NCBI GenBank assembly: GCA_038141525.1
Contig: JAYQIF010000008.1
Coordinates: 186,001 to 250,000 of the forward strand
Length of the DNA: 64,000 nt
DNA from: BACL21 sp038141525
Lineage (GTDB): Bacteria > Bacteroidota > Bacteroidia > Flavobacteriales > Flavobacteriaceae
Direction of reading: 5' to 3'
The translations under genes were made by a program, and so were the position numbers. The stretch's first letter is position 1; each line of letters starts with the position of its first letter. This document shows positions 44,086 to 53,496 of this stretch, in pieces. The notes beneath the pieces are model-generated. The model was not told the origin of the DNA. It did not search any database and was given only the letters and a program-made list of their open reading frames with translations.

Positions 44086-45906
44086 TTATCGCCGACGACG
44101 CTTTCCACGTGTCCCCGGCACATCAGGTCTTTCGCCACGACGCCGATTCTTGCCCTGAAAGGACCCACTAGAATCAGATTTTTTTCCCTTTTTGGATCTT
44201 GAGGAAGACGAAAATCCACCGTCCCGTTGATCTCCTTTGTAAGACTTACCTTTTTTAAATTTTTTACCAGATCCTCTACCTTTAAACTTACCGCGAGCAC
44301 CGCGATCATCCGAACGCTCAATCTCAATGGCACGATCGTGGAAGAAGATCCCTTCAAAAGCCTCGTTCACTCGGTTTTCATGAGCTTTATCGGTATTGAA
44401 AAATGAAAAACTATCCATGGTGTCGACATGAAATACTTCATCTTTACTCAGTCCTGTCACCTCGCGTATCATATCTTTGAGATCCATCCAAGCGAGGCCA
44501 TCTTTACGTCCTAGGTTAATGAAAAAGCGTACACTATTATCAGATTTTTTTGAGCCACCAGAGCGCTCACTCTCCTGTCCTTGAGGAACATTTAAATCCT
44601 TTGCCTTTTTGTAGTAATTGAAAAATCGAGAAAACTCTACAGAAAAGAACTTTTTGATCAGCTCATCTTTGTCAAAATCTTTTAAGACTTCACCGATGGC
44701 CGGGAGATAAGGATCAATTTCATGATTGATTTCAGTTTTGGCAATATTGCTGGCCAAATGAAATAATTGTTTTTCACAGATCTCAATGCCCGAGGGAATT
44801 TCTTTAGCCACAAAGGATTTTTGTATGATTTTTTCGATGGCTCTTATCTTGCGCACCTCACTTTTGGAAATAATCACCATAGAAATCCCAGTTTTGCCTG
44901 CGCGCCCTGTTCTACCGCTTCTGTGCGTATAGGTTTCGACCTCGTCTGACAACTGATAATTGATCACATGGGTAATGTCATCTACATCAATGCCTCGAGC
45001 GGCCACATCGGTTGCCACCAACATTTGGATTTGTCTCGAACGGAAGGACTTCATCACCAAGTCGCGCTGATTTTGACTTAAATCCCCATGTAAAGCGGCC
45101 GCGTTATAACCATCTTCAATAAGCATCTCGGCTACTTTTTGAGTGTCCCGTTTAGTGCGACAAAAGACTACAGAAAAAATATCTGGATTGGCATCGGCAA
45201 GCCGTTTTAATGCTTGGTACCTGTCTCGAGCAGCGACCATATAATACTCGTGGGTCACACTGTTTGCGCCAACATTTTTAGCCCCGACTGTGATTTCTTG
45301 AGGCTGGTGCATGAATTTGCGCGCAATCGCAGCGACCTCCTTGGGCATGGTCGCACTGAACAACCAAGTGTTCTTGTCTTGAGGTGAATGCGATAAAATC
45401 TCGGTAATATCTTCGTAAAAGCCCATGTTCAGCATCTCATCAGCCTCGTCCAATACACAGTATTCGATTTTGGAGATATCGATCATCCCTCGACCAATCA
45501 TATCCTTCATTCTCCCGGGCGTAGCCACAATTATTTGTGCTCCTTTTTTGATTTGACGGGCTTGTTCGGTAATGCTTGCTCCGCCATAAATGGCCACGAC
45601 ATTGAGGCCTTTAAGGTATTTTCCATAGAGTTTTAACTCCTGGGTGATTTGTAAACAAAGCTCACGTGTGGGTGAAAGTATCAGTCCTTGCGTATCGCGA
45701 CTTTCGACACGTATTTTTTGGAGCATCGGAAAGCCAAAAGCGGCGGTTTTACCCGTGCCGGTTTGCGCCAATGAGACGATATCGGTCTCCTGGCTCAGTA
45801 ATACAGGAATGGTTTTTTGTTGGACCTCACTTGGTTGTTCAAAACCCAAGTCGGCGATGGCTTGAAGGAATTCATCCTCCAATCCTAGTGATTGAAATGT
45901 TGTCAT
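44086..45906 (-). CDS. DEAD-box RNA helicase (DeaD/CsdA-like) with basic Gly-rich tail
   Basis: 606 residues. Q motif FEQPSEVQQKTIPVLL, Walker A AQTGTGKTAA, VLDEADEMLNMGF, SAT (FSATMPKEV), and HRSGRTGRAGKTG. After the core is a DbpA-type RNA-binding domain (about 470-545: VRFFINLGRKDGLAWMDLKD). The last 60 residues are Lys/Arg/Gly/Ser-rich (RGARGKFKGRGSGKKF). Role: RNA remodelling in ribosome assembly and cold adaptation. A TACTTTTG box (46003-46010) would give a leader of about 90 bases containing a CCTCACCCTGAGG hairpin. Confidence 0.93.
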   Translation of the reverse strand: MTTFQSLGLEDEFLQAIADLGFEQPSEVQQKTIPVLLSQETDIVSLAQTGTGKTAAFGFPMLQKIRVESRDTQGLILSPTRELCLQITQELKLYGKYLKGLNVVAIYGGASITEQARQIKKGAQIIVATPGRMKDMIGRGMIDISKIEYCVLDEADEMLNMGFYEDITEILSHSPQDKNTWLFSATMPKEVAAIARKFMHQPQEITVGAKNVGANSVTHEYYMVAARDRYQALKRLADANPDIFSVVFCRTKRDTQKVAEMLIEDGYNAAALHGDLSQNQRDLVMKSFRSRQIQMLVATDVAARGIDVDDITHVINYQLSDEVETYTHRSGRTGRAGKTGISMVIISKSEVRKIRAIEKIIQKSFVAKEIPSGIEICEKQLFHLASNIAKTEINHEIDPYLPAIGEVLKDFDKDELIKKFFSVEFSRFFNYYKKAKDLNVPQGQESERSGGSKKSDNSVRFFINLGRKDGLAWMDLKDMIREVTGLSKDEVFHVDTMDSFSFFNTDKAHENRVNEAFEGIFFHDRAIEIERSDDRGARGKFKGRGSGKKFKKGKSYKGDQRDGGFSSSSRSKKGKKSDSSGSFQGKNRRRGERPDVPGTRGKRRRR

Positions 45907-46002
45907 TATATGGTTTTACTCGTTATGTGTTGTCCAAAGCATACGACCCGAGTTAACCCAAAGCTTTATGTACAACACTTCCTCACCCTGAGGAATTTGC
46001 TG

Positions 46003-46010
46003 CAAAAGTA
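46003..46010 (-). promoter_or_regulatory. Candidate -7 box of the DEAD-box helicase gene
   Basis: Minus strand TACTTTTG, exact TAnnTTTG, 96 bases before the ATG. No TTG at 19-20 bases. Confidence 0.4.
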
Positions 46011-46137
46011 CGTTTTATTTAATGGATGGAGGATTTTGAGGTATTGATTCGAATAATTTCCTGCCTCGTAACCCGAAATAGGATGCAGTAAATAAGGTTT
46101 TTCCCATGATTATCACGCCGTGTTTGTTGAAGGAATT

Positions 46138-46720
46138 CTACCCGACCTTGTCTCGAAGCCAGTTGATCAGTTCTTGCGTGGCCAGACCGCGATGACTGAT
46201 TTGGGTTTTTTGTTCTATGCTCATTTGGGCAAAAGACAAGTCGTAGCCCTCGGGCATAAAAATAGGATCATAACCAAACCCCTGATTACCTATAGGCTCC
46301 TTAAGAATCGCACCACGGCAAACGCCCTCAAAAAAATTGACCGACCCTTCCCAATATAAAGCGATGACGGTACGAAACTGCGCTTGGCGATTGGTTTGCC
46401 CTTCAAGAGCCTGAAGTAGTTTTTGAACATTATCGGCATCTGTAGCCTCTGATCCAGCGTAGCGGGCACTGTAAACACCGGGCGCACCGTCTAAGGCCAT
46501 CACTTCTAGTCCCGTGTCGTCGGCAAAACAATTGAGACAGGCACTCTTGGCCAAAGCCATCATTTTGAGTTCAGCATTTCCGTTCTAGGGTGTCGGCCGT
46601 TTCAGCAACCGGGGGATCCTGAGTCAAATCACCCAGATATCCCAATTCAATCCCCGGAGGCATCTGGGCCTTTACTTCCTTGAATTTATTGATGTTATGG
46701 GTGGCAAAGATTAAATTCAT
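46138..46720 (-). CDS. rdgB: Non-canonical purine NTP pyrophosphatase (RdgB/HAM1), frameshifted
   Basis: Hydrolyses dITP, ITP and XTP to keep deaminated purines out of nucleic acids. The N-terminus MNLIFATHNINKFKEVKAQM carries the substrate-binding Asn/Lys. Then comes the catalytic ADDTGLEVMALDGAPGVYSA, and FGYDPIFMPEG, SHRGLATQEL near the C-terminus. The frame breaks near 46582: one extra base between ADTLE and GNAELKMMALAKS. About 193 residues after repair, normal for the family. The ATG overlaps the trmH stop by four bases. The extra base is not in a homopolymer. Confidence 0.92.
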
Positions 46721-47373
46721 TTCGTCTGGTCTTGATGATAACGTTCGATAATGCGTGGGGCATCTTTGATGGAGGCAACGGTCCAGGCGCACTCGAGGTC
46801 GTAGCGTTCGGGATCAGACAATGGCCACGGGGCGTGTTCTCTGCGCATTCGCCCTACCAGTTCATTGAGGATTATCGCTGCAGAGACCGAAATATTGAGA
46901 CTTTCTGTAAAACCATACATGGGGATGGTAAGGGCCACATCGGCCTGAGCCATGAGTTCTGGGCTGAGTCCTTTTTTCTCTGTTCCAAAGAGCAAAGCGG
47001 ACTTTTGTGAAACGTCAAAGGCATCGAGCGGCACCCCATCATGAGGGGTTGTCGCGACGATTTGATAACCTTCAGCGCGTAGGGTATTTAGACAATCCTC
47101 AGCATTCGAATGTCGGTGAATATCCACCCACTTTTGTGCTCCCATGGCTATTTCTTTATCCACGCGCTTTCCAAAACGGGCTTCGATCACATGAAGATCT
47201 TGTATGCCAAACACATCGCAACTGCGCATGACCGCACTGGTATTATGCATTTGATAAACATCTTCGGTAACCACAGTAAAATGGCGCGTGCGCTGCTCCA
47301 GAACCTTTTTAAACAGTTCACGACGACGTGGGGTCAAAAGACTTTGGAGATATGCCAACAATTCTGGAGTCAT
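46717..47373 (-). CDS. trmH: tRNA (guanosine-2'-O-)-methyltransferase-type SpoU enzyme
   Basis: 218 residues from the ATG at 47373. A SPOUT (trefoil-knot) methyltransferase: TPRRRELFKKVLEQRTRHFT, MHNTSAVMRSCDVFGIQDLH (motif 1), ALLFGTEKKGLSPELMAQAD (motif 2), and IPMYGFTESLNISVSAAIIL (motif 3, SAM). Size and the N-terminal RRREL helix favour TrmH, which methylates G18 in the tRNA D loop. It is coupled to rdgB by an ATGA overlap. Confidence 0.88.
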   Translation of the reverse strand: MTPELLAYLQSLLTPRRRELFKKVLEQRTRHFTVVTEDVYQMHNTSAVMRSCDVFGIQDLHVIEARFGKRVDKEIAMGAQKWVDIHRHSNAEDCLNTLRAEGYQIVATTPHDGVPLDAFDVSQKSALLFGTEKKGLSPELMAQADVALTIPMYGFTESLNISVSAAIILNELVGRMRREHAPWPLSDPERYDLECAWTVASIKDAPRIIERYHQDQTK

Positions 47374-47518
47374 TATAGAATCTAGATGCCTTTGTAATAT
47401 GGCCTGCAAGATAATGAATAAGTGACAAGGTTCGAATTGGGTCAAAATGTCGAGCACTAATTGATAAATACTTTTAGCCTTGCTTACTGACCCTTCTATA
47501 ATTTCTTAATTTGCAGTC

Positions 47519-48108
47519 ATGGCAAATGACCTTTGGCAGCATATCAATTTCAAAAGAGCGACCCGTGAACATCGAGAAAATGCGGCCCTTTGGATGCTGG
47601 ATCACCTAGGTGCTTTACCTGAGTTGATGTCTGCCTTATACGCTGGATTAGACGAATCTGGGATCAAAGCCGATTCTGACTCAAGGGATCAGGCGCTGAG
47701 CACAAAAGCCGCGTATATCCTAGAAATGATGGCAATAAAAAACCTGGAGGCTGTTGCTGACCAACTCCCGAACTCGCTTGTCATCTGCCTAAATTTAAAT
47801 CAGATTCAATTCAAAGAGCCCTACTCCACATCATGAATTTATGGCTTTCAAAGCCAAAAACCATCAGTGAACTAGATGAAAACGTCATCGAATGTCTCAC
47901 GGAGCATTGTTTCGACAAACTGATCCAAAAACCTGAAGCTGCCGTGGCGGTTCAAGCTCATGCGATGAGTTGTTTATTGCACTTAAGTCATAATAATCCT
48001 TGGATTAAAGAACCCTTAGCAGACATTTTAATAAAAAACATGCCCCATCAAAGCCCGGGTTATCGCGCCCGAGCCCGGCATATTCTCCAGGACTTGAATC
48101 GAGGATAG
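47519..48108 (+). CDS. Conserved helical (HEAT-like) protein upstream of purB, frameshifted
   Basis: About 196 residues after repair. All-helical, with repeated amphipathic pairs (ENAALWMLDHLGALPELMSA, AAVAVQAHAMSCLLHLSHNN, YRARARHILQDL) reminiscent of HEAT repeats. The frame breaks at 47778-47779, where one added T gives SLCHLPKFKSDSIQRALLHI and joins the two halves. Similar small proteins precede purB in other Flavobacteria. The function is not known. The break is likely sequence error, since both halves look conserved. Confidence 0.7.
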
Positions 48109-48259
48109 TGACTTTTATCCTCAACTTAAATTCACTGTAAATCAGCGCGCAGCAACGCCATATTTGTTTTAATTTCAAGATAATTTAATTCGAAATCAAT
48201 CGGCGACAACTCTTGATTAAAAAATTCCCTCTGCCGTGGGTCAACTCATGGGTGATGAT

Positions 48260-48267
48260 TATCTTTG
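48260..48267 (+). promoter_or_regulatory. Candidate -7 box of purB
   Basis: TATCTTTG, 19 bases before the chosen purB ATG at 48287. It argues against the longer frame starting at 48236. No TTG at the standard distance. Confidence 0.45.
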
Positions 48268-48286
48268 CTTTTTGAATCGCAAAACG

Positions 48287-49631
48287 ATGTCACACACCAG
48301 TCTTCAAGCCATAACTCCTATAGATGGGCGCTATGCTGCCAAAACAAAAAGTCTTATTCCTTATTTTTCAGAAGCAGCGCTGATCCAGTACCGGGTGCGC
48401 GTAGAAATTGAATATTTTTTGGCCTTAGTGGCTATTCCCTTGCCACAGCTCAAAGATTTTGATCTTAGGTCAGGCGCAAGCCTTGCGCGATATTTATAAG
48501 AATTTTACTGCTGACAACGCACAAGCCATCAAGGATATTGAGGCCGTGACCAATCACGATGTTAAGGCCGTCGAATATTTTATCAAAGAACGTTTTGATG
48601 CTCTTGGACTCGGCGCGTTCAAAGAATTCATTCACTTTGGTCTAACCTCTCAAGACATCAACAATACAGCCATTCCATTGAGCATGATGGAGGCCGTAAA
48701 CGCCGTTTATCTGCCTCAACTCGGGGCGCTCAAAGATCAACTCAAAGTTTACGCCAAAGAATGGGCCGAGGTTCCGATGCTGGCCCGTACCCATGGTCAG
48801 CCCGCTTCTCCTACCCGACTCGTTAAAGAAATTCAAGTTTTTGTGACGAGACTAAACGAGCAAATCGCTGGATTCAGCAGTCTGAAACACGCCGCTAAAT
48901 TTGGGGGGGCTACCGGGAATTTTAATGCGCATCACGTCGCTTATCCACAGATTGATTGGCAGGAATTTGGGCGTAATTTTGTGGAGCAGAGTCTTGGTTT
49001 ACACCATTCTTTTCCGACTACCCAAATCGAACATTATGACCATATGGCGGCTTTGTTCCACCTTATGGAGCGGGTCAATACAATCATTTTAGATCTGAAT
49101 CGTGATTTGTGGACCTACATTTCTATGGATTACTTCAAGCAAAAAATTAAAGCTGGTGAAGTAGGTTCTTCGGCGATGCCGCATAAAGTCAATCCGATCG
49201 ATTTTGAAAATAGTGAAGGAAATATAGGTATTGCCAATGCCCTACTGGGTCATTTGGCGGCAAAATTGCCGGTATCTCGCCTACAAAGAGACCTCACCGA
49301 CAGTACGGTTTTGCGTACCATCGGGATGCCTTTTGGCCATACTTTGATCGCGTTTCAATCGACTTTAAAAGGGCTAGGCAAGTTGCTTTTGAATGCTGAA
49401 AAAATAAACGCAGACCTCGAAAACAATTGGGCCGTAGTGGCCGAAGCCATCCAGACAATCTTGCGTCGTGAAGGTTTTGCCAATCCTTATGAAGCGCTCA
49501 AAGGACTCACCCGCACCAACCAGCGTATTGATCAACAGGCGATTCACAGCTTTATTGAGGGACTTGAAATTAGTGAGGCCCTTAAAAATGAACTCAAGGC
49601 CATCAGCCCTCAAAATTACACTGGTATTTAG
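48287..49631 (+). CDS. purB: Adenylosuccinate lyase, frameshifted
   Basis: Acts twice in purine synthesis: on SAICAR and on adenylosuccinate. The start MSHTSLQAITPIDGRYAAKT is at 48287. Conserved parts: TNHDVKAVEYFIKE, FGLTSQDINNTAIPL, LARTHGQPASPTRLV (catalytic His), and the fumarase-superfamily signature GSSAMPHKVNPIDFENSEG with the catalytic Ser. The frame breaks near 48468 (one extra base, or two missing) between LKDFDL and GQAQALRDIYKNF. About 447 residues after repair, normal for this group. Confidence 0.93.
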
Positions 49632-49709
49632 GGCATGAAAGCTCCAGACGCTTCAAGACTGAAAATTGCCCAAATCCCTAAAGGGAAACTTCGGCATGTT
49701 TGGTCTAGA

Positions 49710-51113
49710 ATGCGCTTTGGTAAATCGCTCATGGCAATAGCCATGGTCGGGGCCAGCCTATTGAGTGTCTCTTGTTTTGAAGATTTAGACGACAATTACC
49801 GTGAGGCCTCAACTACAGAGATCAATGACTTTATCTGGCGTGGGCTGAACTATTTTTACCTCTACAAAGGCTCAGTTCCTAACCTACAAGACAACGCCTT
49901 TGACTCACAGGGCGATAAAAAAGCCTATTTAGCCTCTTTCGACACGCCCGAAGATTGCTTCGAGGCTTTGACCGATCCAAGCGACCCTTTTAGCCTCCTA
50001 GTTGAAGATTATTTGACCCTAGAAAATTCTTTGGCCGGTATATCGCTCAGTAATGGAATGGAATATGGTCTGGTTTATTATCCACAAGACAATTCGCTTA
50101 TTTTTGGTTATGTGCGTTATGTGCTTCCTGGCAGCGATGCAGCGACACAAAATCTGCAACGCGGGATGATTTTTAATCGCGTGGACGGAACTCAACTCAC
50201 GGCCACAAATTACAATGACCTGCTATCGCCCGACACTTATACTTTGGGATGGGCCACCTATGATGGCACCGAGATTACCCCGCTTAGTGAAACCACGACC
50301 TTGACCAAAACTCAGCTTTCGGAAAATCCAGTGCACAAGACGGCGGTCTTCTCAGAAAATGGACATACCATCGGTTATTTGATGTACAATGGCTTTACCA
50401 ATGAATACGACAACGACCTCAACACTGCCTTCGGCAACTTTGCGGCCCAAGGGGTAACCGATCTGATTTTAGATCTGCGCTATAATGGAGGGGGTTCAGT
50501 GCGCACGGCCACCTCTCTAGCGGGCATGATTACCGGGCAATTTCAAGGAGAAATTTTCTTTACTGAGCAGTGGAATGCTGATCGACAAGCCCAATACGCA
50601 GAACCAGGTTATTTTGTGAGCACCCTAGCCAATGGGGCTGGCCTAAACAGTCTGGAGCTCACGCGGGTCTATGTTTTGACCTCGGGCCGCACGGCCTCAG
50701 CCAGCGAACTGGTGATTAACGGCTTAAAACCCTATATCGATGTGGTGCAGATCGGATTGCCGACCCGCGGAAAATATCAGGCCTCATTTTTGCTCTATGA
50801 CGCCCCAGCCCCGTCCTTTAGCAGAAATCAAGCCAATACCGGACACCGCTACGCCATGCTGCCTCTGGTTTTTAAAACGTTAAACGCTGCCGGAGTCACT
50901 GATTATGCCAATGGCTTAACGCCTGACATCGAACTATCCGAAGATTTCAGTAACCTCGGGCAACTCGGACAGACTGACGAACCACTTCTTGCCCGGGCTA
51001 TTTCAGAAATTTTAGGTCAGCCTCTGCCCTTCGACCAGCCGCCATCGCGCGCTGGTCAATGGAGCGAACTTCAAGTCCCAAGCGATGTTTTGGATGGGGT
51101 GATGTATCGATAA
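49710..51113 (+). CDS. S41 family peptidase (C-terminal processing-type) lipoprotein
   Basis: 467 residues from the ATG at 49710, chosen because it starts a clean lipoprotein signal (GASLLSVSC, Cys22); an ATG at 49635 would add 25 polar residues. A short helical N-terminal domain (NDFIWRGLNYFYLYKGSVPN), a degenerate PDZ-like region, and the S41 domain: DLILDLRYNGGGSVRTATSL, the catalytic Ser in VLTSGRTASASELVINGL and the Lys in LPTRGKYQAS. It probably degrades proteins at the outer membrane or periplasm. Only three bases separate purB from the longer start. Confidence 0.85.
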   Translation: MRFGKSLMAIAMVGASLLSVSCFEDLDDNYREASTTEINDFIWRGLNYFYLYKGSVPNLQDNAFDSQGDKKAYLASFDTPEDCFEALTDPSDPFSLLVEDYLTLENSLAGISLSNGMEYGLVYYPQDNSLIFGYVRYVLPGSDAATQNLQRGMIFNRVDGTQLTATNYNDLLSPDTYTLGWATYDGTEITPLSETTTLTKTQLSENPVHKTAVFSENGHTIGYLMYNGFTNEYDNDLNTAFGNFAAQGVTDLILDLRYNGGGSVRTATSLAGMITGQFQGEIFFTEQWNADRQAQYAEPGYFVSTLANGAGLNSLELTRVYVLTSGRTASASELVINGLKPYIDVVQIGLPTRGKYQASFLLYDAPAPSFSRNQANTGHRYAMLPLVFKTLNAAGVTDYANGLTPDIELSEDFSNLGQLGQTDEPLLARAISEILGQPLPFDQPPSRAGQWSELQVPSDVLDGVMYR

Positions 51114-51166
51114 CCCAAAGGATGGTGAGCCATAAAAACCCTGTTCTTATGACGTTCAGAAAATTG

Positions 51167-51194
51167 AAAAAGCCGAGCGAATCGCTCGGCTTTT
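51167..51194. terminator. Strong hairpin terminator serving tRNA-Pro and the S41 gene
   Basis: GCCGAGCGA / TCGCTCGGC stem with one-base centre, flanked by A on the left and TTTT on the right. It follows tRNA-Pro on the minus strand and the S41 gene on the plus strand. Confidence 0.88.
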
Positions 51195-51197
51195 CTT

Positions 51198-51274
51198 TGG
51201 TCGGGATGACAGGATTTGAACCTGCGACCCCACGCCCCCCAGGCGTATACGCTACCAGACTGCGCCACATCCCG
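51198..51274 (-). tRNA. tRNA-Pro (GGG anticodon)
   Basis: 77 bases including an encoded CCA. Acceptor CGGGATG / CATCCCG, D arm GCGC/GCGT, anticodon stem TACGC/GCGTG with loop CTGGGGG, T arm CAGG-TTCAAAT-CCTG with discriminator A. The run of six G covers the anticodon, so a lost or gained base would alter the reading; GGG is what is written. Confidence 0.88.
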
Positions 51275-51355
51275 ATTTATGGTGTGCAAAGATATTTCTT
51301 TTATTCTTTATTCAAACTATTTCAGTACCTTTTACTCAAGCAAAAATCCACCAAA

Positions 51356-52474
51356 ATGAATCGGTTCTTACCCCTTTTATCCCTATTAATCATCAGCTGT
51401 CAACACCCCAATGCGCAAAGTGATTTAAGCCTAAAAGTGCCTAACGAGAGACCCTATACCATAGAGATGGTTTTTGATGGGGTACAAAATCCTTGGGGCA
51501 TGGATTGGCTTCCCGACGGCAGCATGCTGGTCACAGAAAAAAGTGGGGTACTCTACCACGTAAAAGGCGATCAGGTTACAGAAATTTCTGGTCTTCCCGA
51601 AGTATTCAATTGGGGACAAGGCGGACTGCTCGACGTGGCGCTTCATCCTGATTTTGCTCAGAACCGCTGGGTTTATCTCACCATGGCGACCACTATCGGT
51701 GGTGGCGAAGGCGGAAATACCTCGCTCGTGCGCGGCCAACTTATAGAAAATCGACTTAACTCGGTACAAATATTGTACAAAGCCACACCCAATGTGCCCG
51801 ACGGACAGCATTTTGGATCCAGGATTGCCTTTGATGATCAAGGCCATGTATTTTTTGGCGTGGGCGATCGCTTTCACCGTGACCAATATCCACAGGACAT
51901 CAACATAGATGGGGGTAAAATTTATCGCCTGAATGACGATGGCAGCATTCCAGAGGATAATCCGTTCTATAATACCCCAGGCGCCAAGAAAGCGATTTAC
52001 TCCTACGGGCATCGCAATCCCCAAGGATTGACCATGCATCCAGAAACAGGTGTGCTCTGGGAACACGAACACGGGCCTCGCGGTGGAGATGAAATTAATA
52101 TCATTCAGCCGGGCCTCAATTATGGATGGCCGGTGATCACCTACGGCATCAACTATAATGGCACCACAATCACAGAACAAACTGAAGATCCAGCAATGCA
52201 ACAACCGCTGTATTATTGGGTACCGTCCATTGCTCCTTGCGGTATGACCTTTGTGACCGGTGACCGCTACCCAAATTGGAAGAATCAACTCCTAGTGGGC
52301 TCTTTAAAATTTGCCTATATCGAAATGCTCGAGCTCGAAGGCACAAAAGTCATTGGGCGCCAAAAAATTGCCGAAAACATCGGGCGTGTGCGCAATGTAA
52401 AAATGGGCCCAGACGATATTGTTTACGTGGGTATTGAAGGAGAAGGTGTGGTGCGTCTCAAGCCAATTAAGTGA
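51356..52474 (+). CDS. PQQ-dependent sugar dehydrogenase-like beta-propeller lipoprotein
   Basis: 372 residues from the ATG at 51356, with lipoprotein signal (LLSLLIISC). A GDH/GSDH-type six-bladed propeller: NPWGMDWLPDGSMLVTEKSG, GQGGLLDVALHPDFAQNRWV, GQHFGSRIAFDDQGHVFFGV (catalytic His region), SYGHRNPQGLTMHP, EHEHGPRGGDEINIIQPGLN. Members include soluble glucose dehydrogenases and Asd-type aldose dehydrogenases. Whether PQQ is really used here is uncertain, as the window has no PQQ synthesis genes. The longer frame back to 51059 runs through the tRNA and is not real. Confidence 0.88.
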   Translation: MNRFLPLLSLLIISCQHPNAQSDLSLKVPNERPYTIEMVFDGVQNPWGMDWLPDGSMLVTEKSGVLYHVKGDQVTEISGLPEVFNWGQGGLLDVALHPDFAQNRWVYLTMATTIGGGEGGNTSLVRGQLIENRLNSVQILYKATPNVPDGQHFGSRIAFDDQGHVFFGVGDRFHRDQYPQDINIDGGKIYRLNDDGSIPEDNPFYNTPGAKKAIYSYGHRNPQGLTMHPETGVLWEHEHGPRGGDEINIIQPGLNYGWPVITYGINYNGTTITEQTEDPAMQQPLYYWVPSIAPCGMTFVTGDRYPNWKNQLLVGSLKFAYIEMLELEGTKVIGRQKIAENIGRVRNVKMGPDDIVYVGIEGEGVVRLKPIK

Positions 52475-52518
52475 TATTTTAGCCTTGGACAGAGGTTAAT
52501 TCTCGGGTCAGAAATTAC

Positions 52519-52526
52519 TATCTTTG
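52519..52526 (+). promoter_or_regulatory. -7 box of the udk-ftsB-mutA-mutB run
   Basis: TATCTTTG, 15 bases before the udk ATG. TTA rather than TTG lies 20 bases upstream. Confidence 0.5.
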
Positions 52527-52541
52527 TGAAAACGCACAAGC

Positions 52542-53146
52542 ATGACAATCATCGGGGTTGCCGGAGGTACCGCAAGTGGAAAAACGACCTTTGTTCAAGA
52601 GGTTTTGAGTGGTTTTGAGGCCCAATATGTGGGGCTCATTGCTCAAGACGCCTATTACAAAGACAACAGCCACTTGAGTTTTGAAGAGCGTTGTTTTTGA
52701 ACTACGATCATCCCGATTCCATTGACTTTGACCTTATGGTTGACCAAATAAAGGCTTTAAAGCAAGGCCAAGAAATTGATCAACCGGTATATGATTATAA
52801 AGTACACAATCGCACTGCCGATACTTTGCAAATCTCACCTAAACCAGTGCTCATTGTAGAGGGTATTTTGGTGCTGCATCACAAAGCATTGAGAGATCTG
52901 ATGGACCTAAAAATATTTGTGGACGCCCCTGCTCCCCTGAGGCTCGACAGACGTCTTCAGCGCGATATAACACAGCGCGGCAGAAATCAGCAAGAAGTTA
53001 TGGAGCGCTATACAGATACCTTAAAACCCATGCACGACACCTATATTGAGCCATCAAAAGCCTCTGCCGATATCGTGGTTTTATCTCATCAAAAAAATCC
53101 GCAAGCGGTGGCACTGCTGCAAACTTATATTGAATCGAAAATCTAA
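52542..53146 (+). CDS. udk: Uridine kinase, frameshifted
   Basis: Phosphorylates uridine and cytidine in pyrimidine salvage. The N-terminal 51 codons hold the P-loop GVAGGTASGKTTF and LIAQDAYYKDNSHLSFEER. The rest, in another frame, has LNYDHPDSIDFDLMVDQIKA, PVYDYKVHNRTADT, LIVEGILVLHH and RRLQRDITQRGRN (lid Arg). The break is at 52694-52698: a run of five T where six restore ERCFLNYDHPD. About 201 residues after repair, as expected. The first gene of a tight run ending in mutB. Confidence 0.92.
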
Positions 53147-53166
53147 TCCGTCAATAGATCAAGGCT

Positions 53167-53496
53167 ATGAGTAAAAACAAATCCAAAATAACCTGGCTTA
53201 CTGTTATCGGCAATCGTTATGTTTTGCTGAGTATCGCCTTTGTGGTTTGGATGGTTTTTTTCGACACCAATTCATGGCTCATTCATCGAGAATTAGACGA
53301 AGAAATTGAGGTTTTAGAGCAGCGCAAAAGTCAATTTGAGCAGGATATAAAAAAGGACAGTGATTTTGTAACGCAAATGCAAGACACCTTTGAAATGGAA
53401 CGCTATGCACGGAGCCAATACTATTTAAAAAAGGAAAACGAAACCATTTTTCTTATCGAAGAGGCCGACAGCACAAAAAATAATTCTGATCAATGA
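53167..53496 (+). CDS. FtsB/DivIC-type septum formation initiator
   Basis: 109 residues: a short cytoplasmic N-terminus, one membrane helix (about 16-34, YVLLSIAFVVWMVFFD), then a coiled coil (ELDEEIEVLEQRKSQFEQDI) and the family end MERYARSQYYLKKENETIFL. This bitopic divisome protein links FtsQ and FtsL-type partners at midcell. The stop overlaps the mutA start by four bases. Confidence 0.88.
   Translation: MSKNKSKITWLTVIGNRYVLLSIAFVVWMVFFDTNSWLIHRELDEEIEVLEQRKSQFEQDIKKDSDFVTQMQDTFEMERYARSQYYLKKENETIFLIEEADSTKNNSDQ

Noticed and set aside
51228..51245. tRNA-Pro anticodon read as TGG
   Set aside because: Counting the stem pairs puts GGG at positions 34-36. A single-base error in the six-G run would change this, so it is only a caution.
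51059..51355. Longer start for the sugar dehydrogenase gene
   Set aside because: The upstream frame runs through the end of the S41 gene, a terminator and tRNA-Pro. The lipoprotein signal at 51356 marks the real start.
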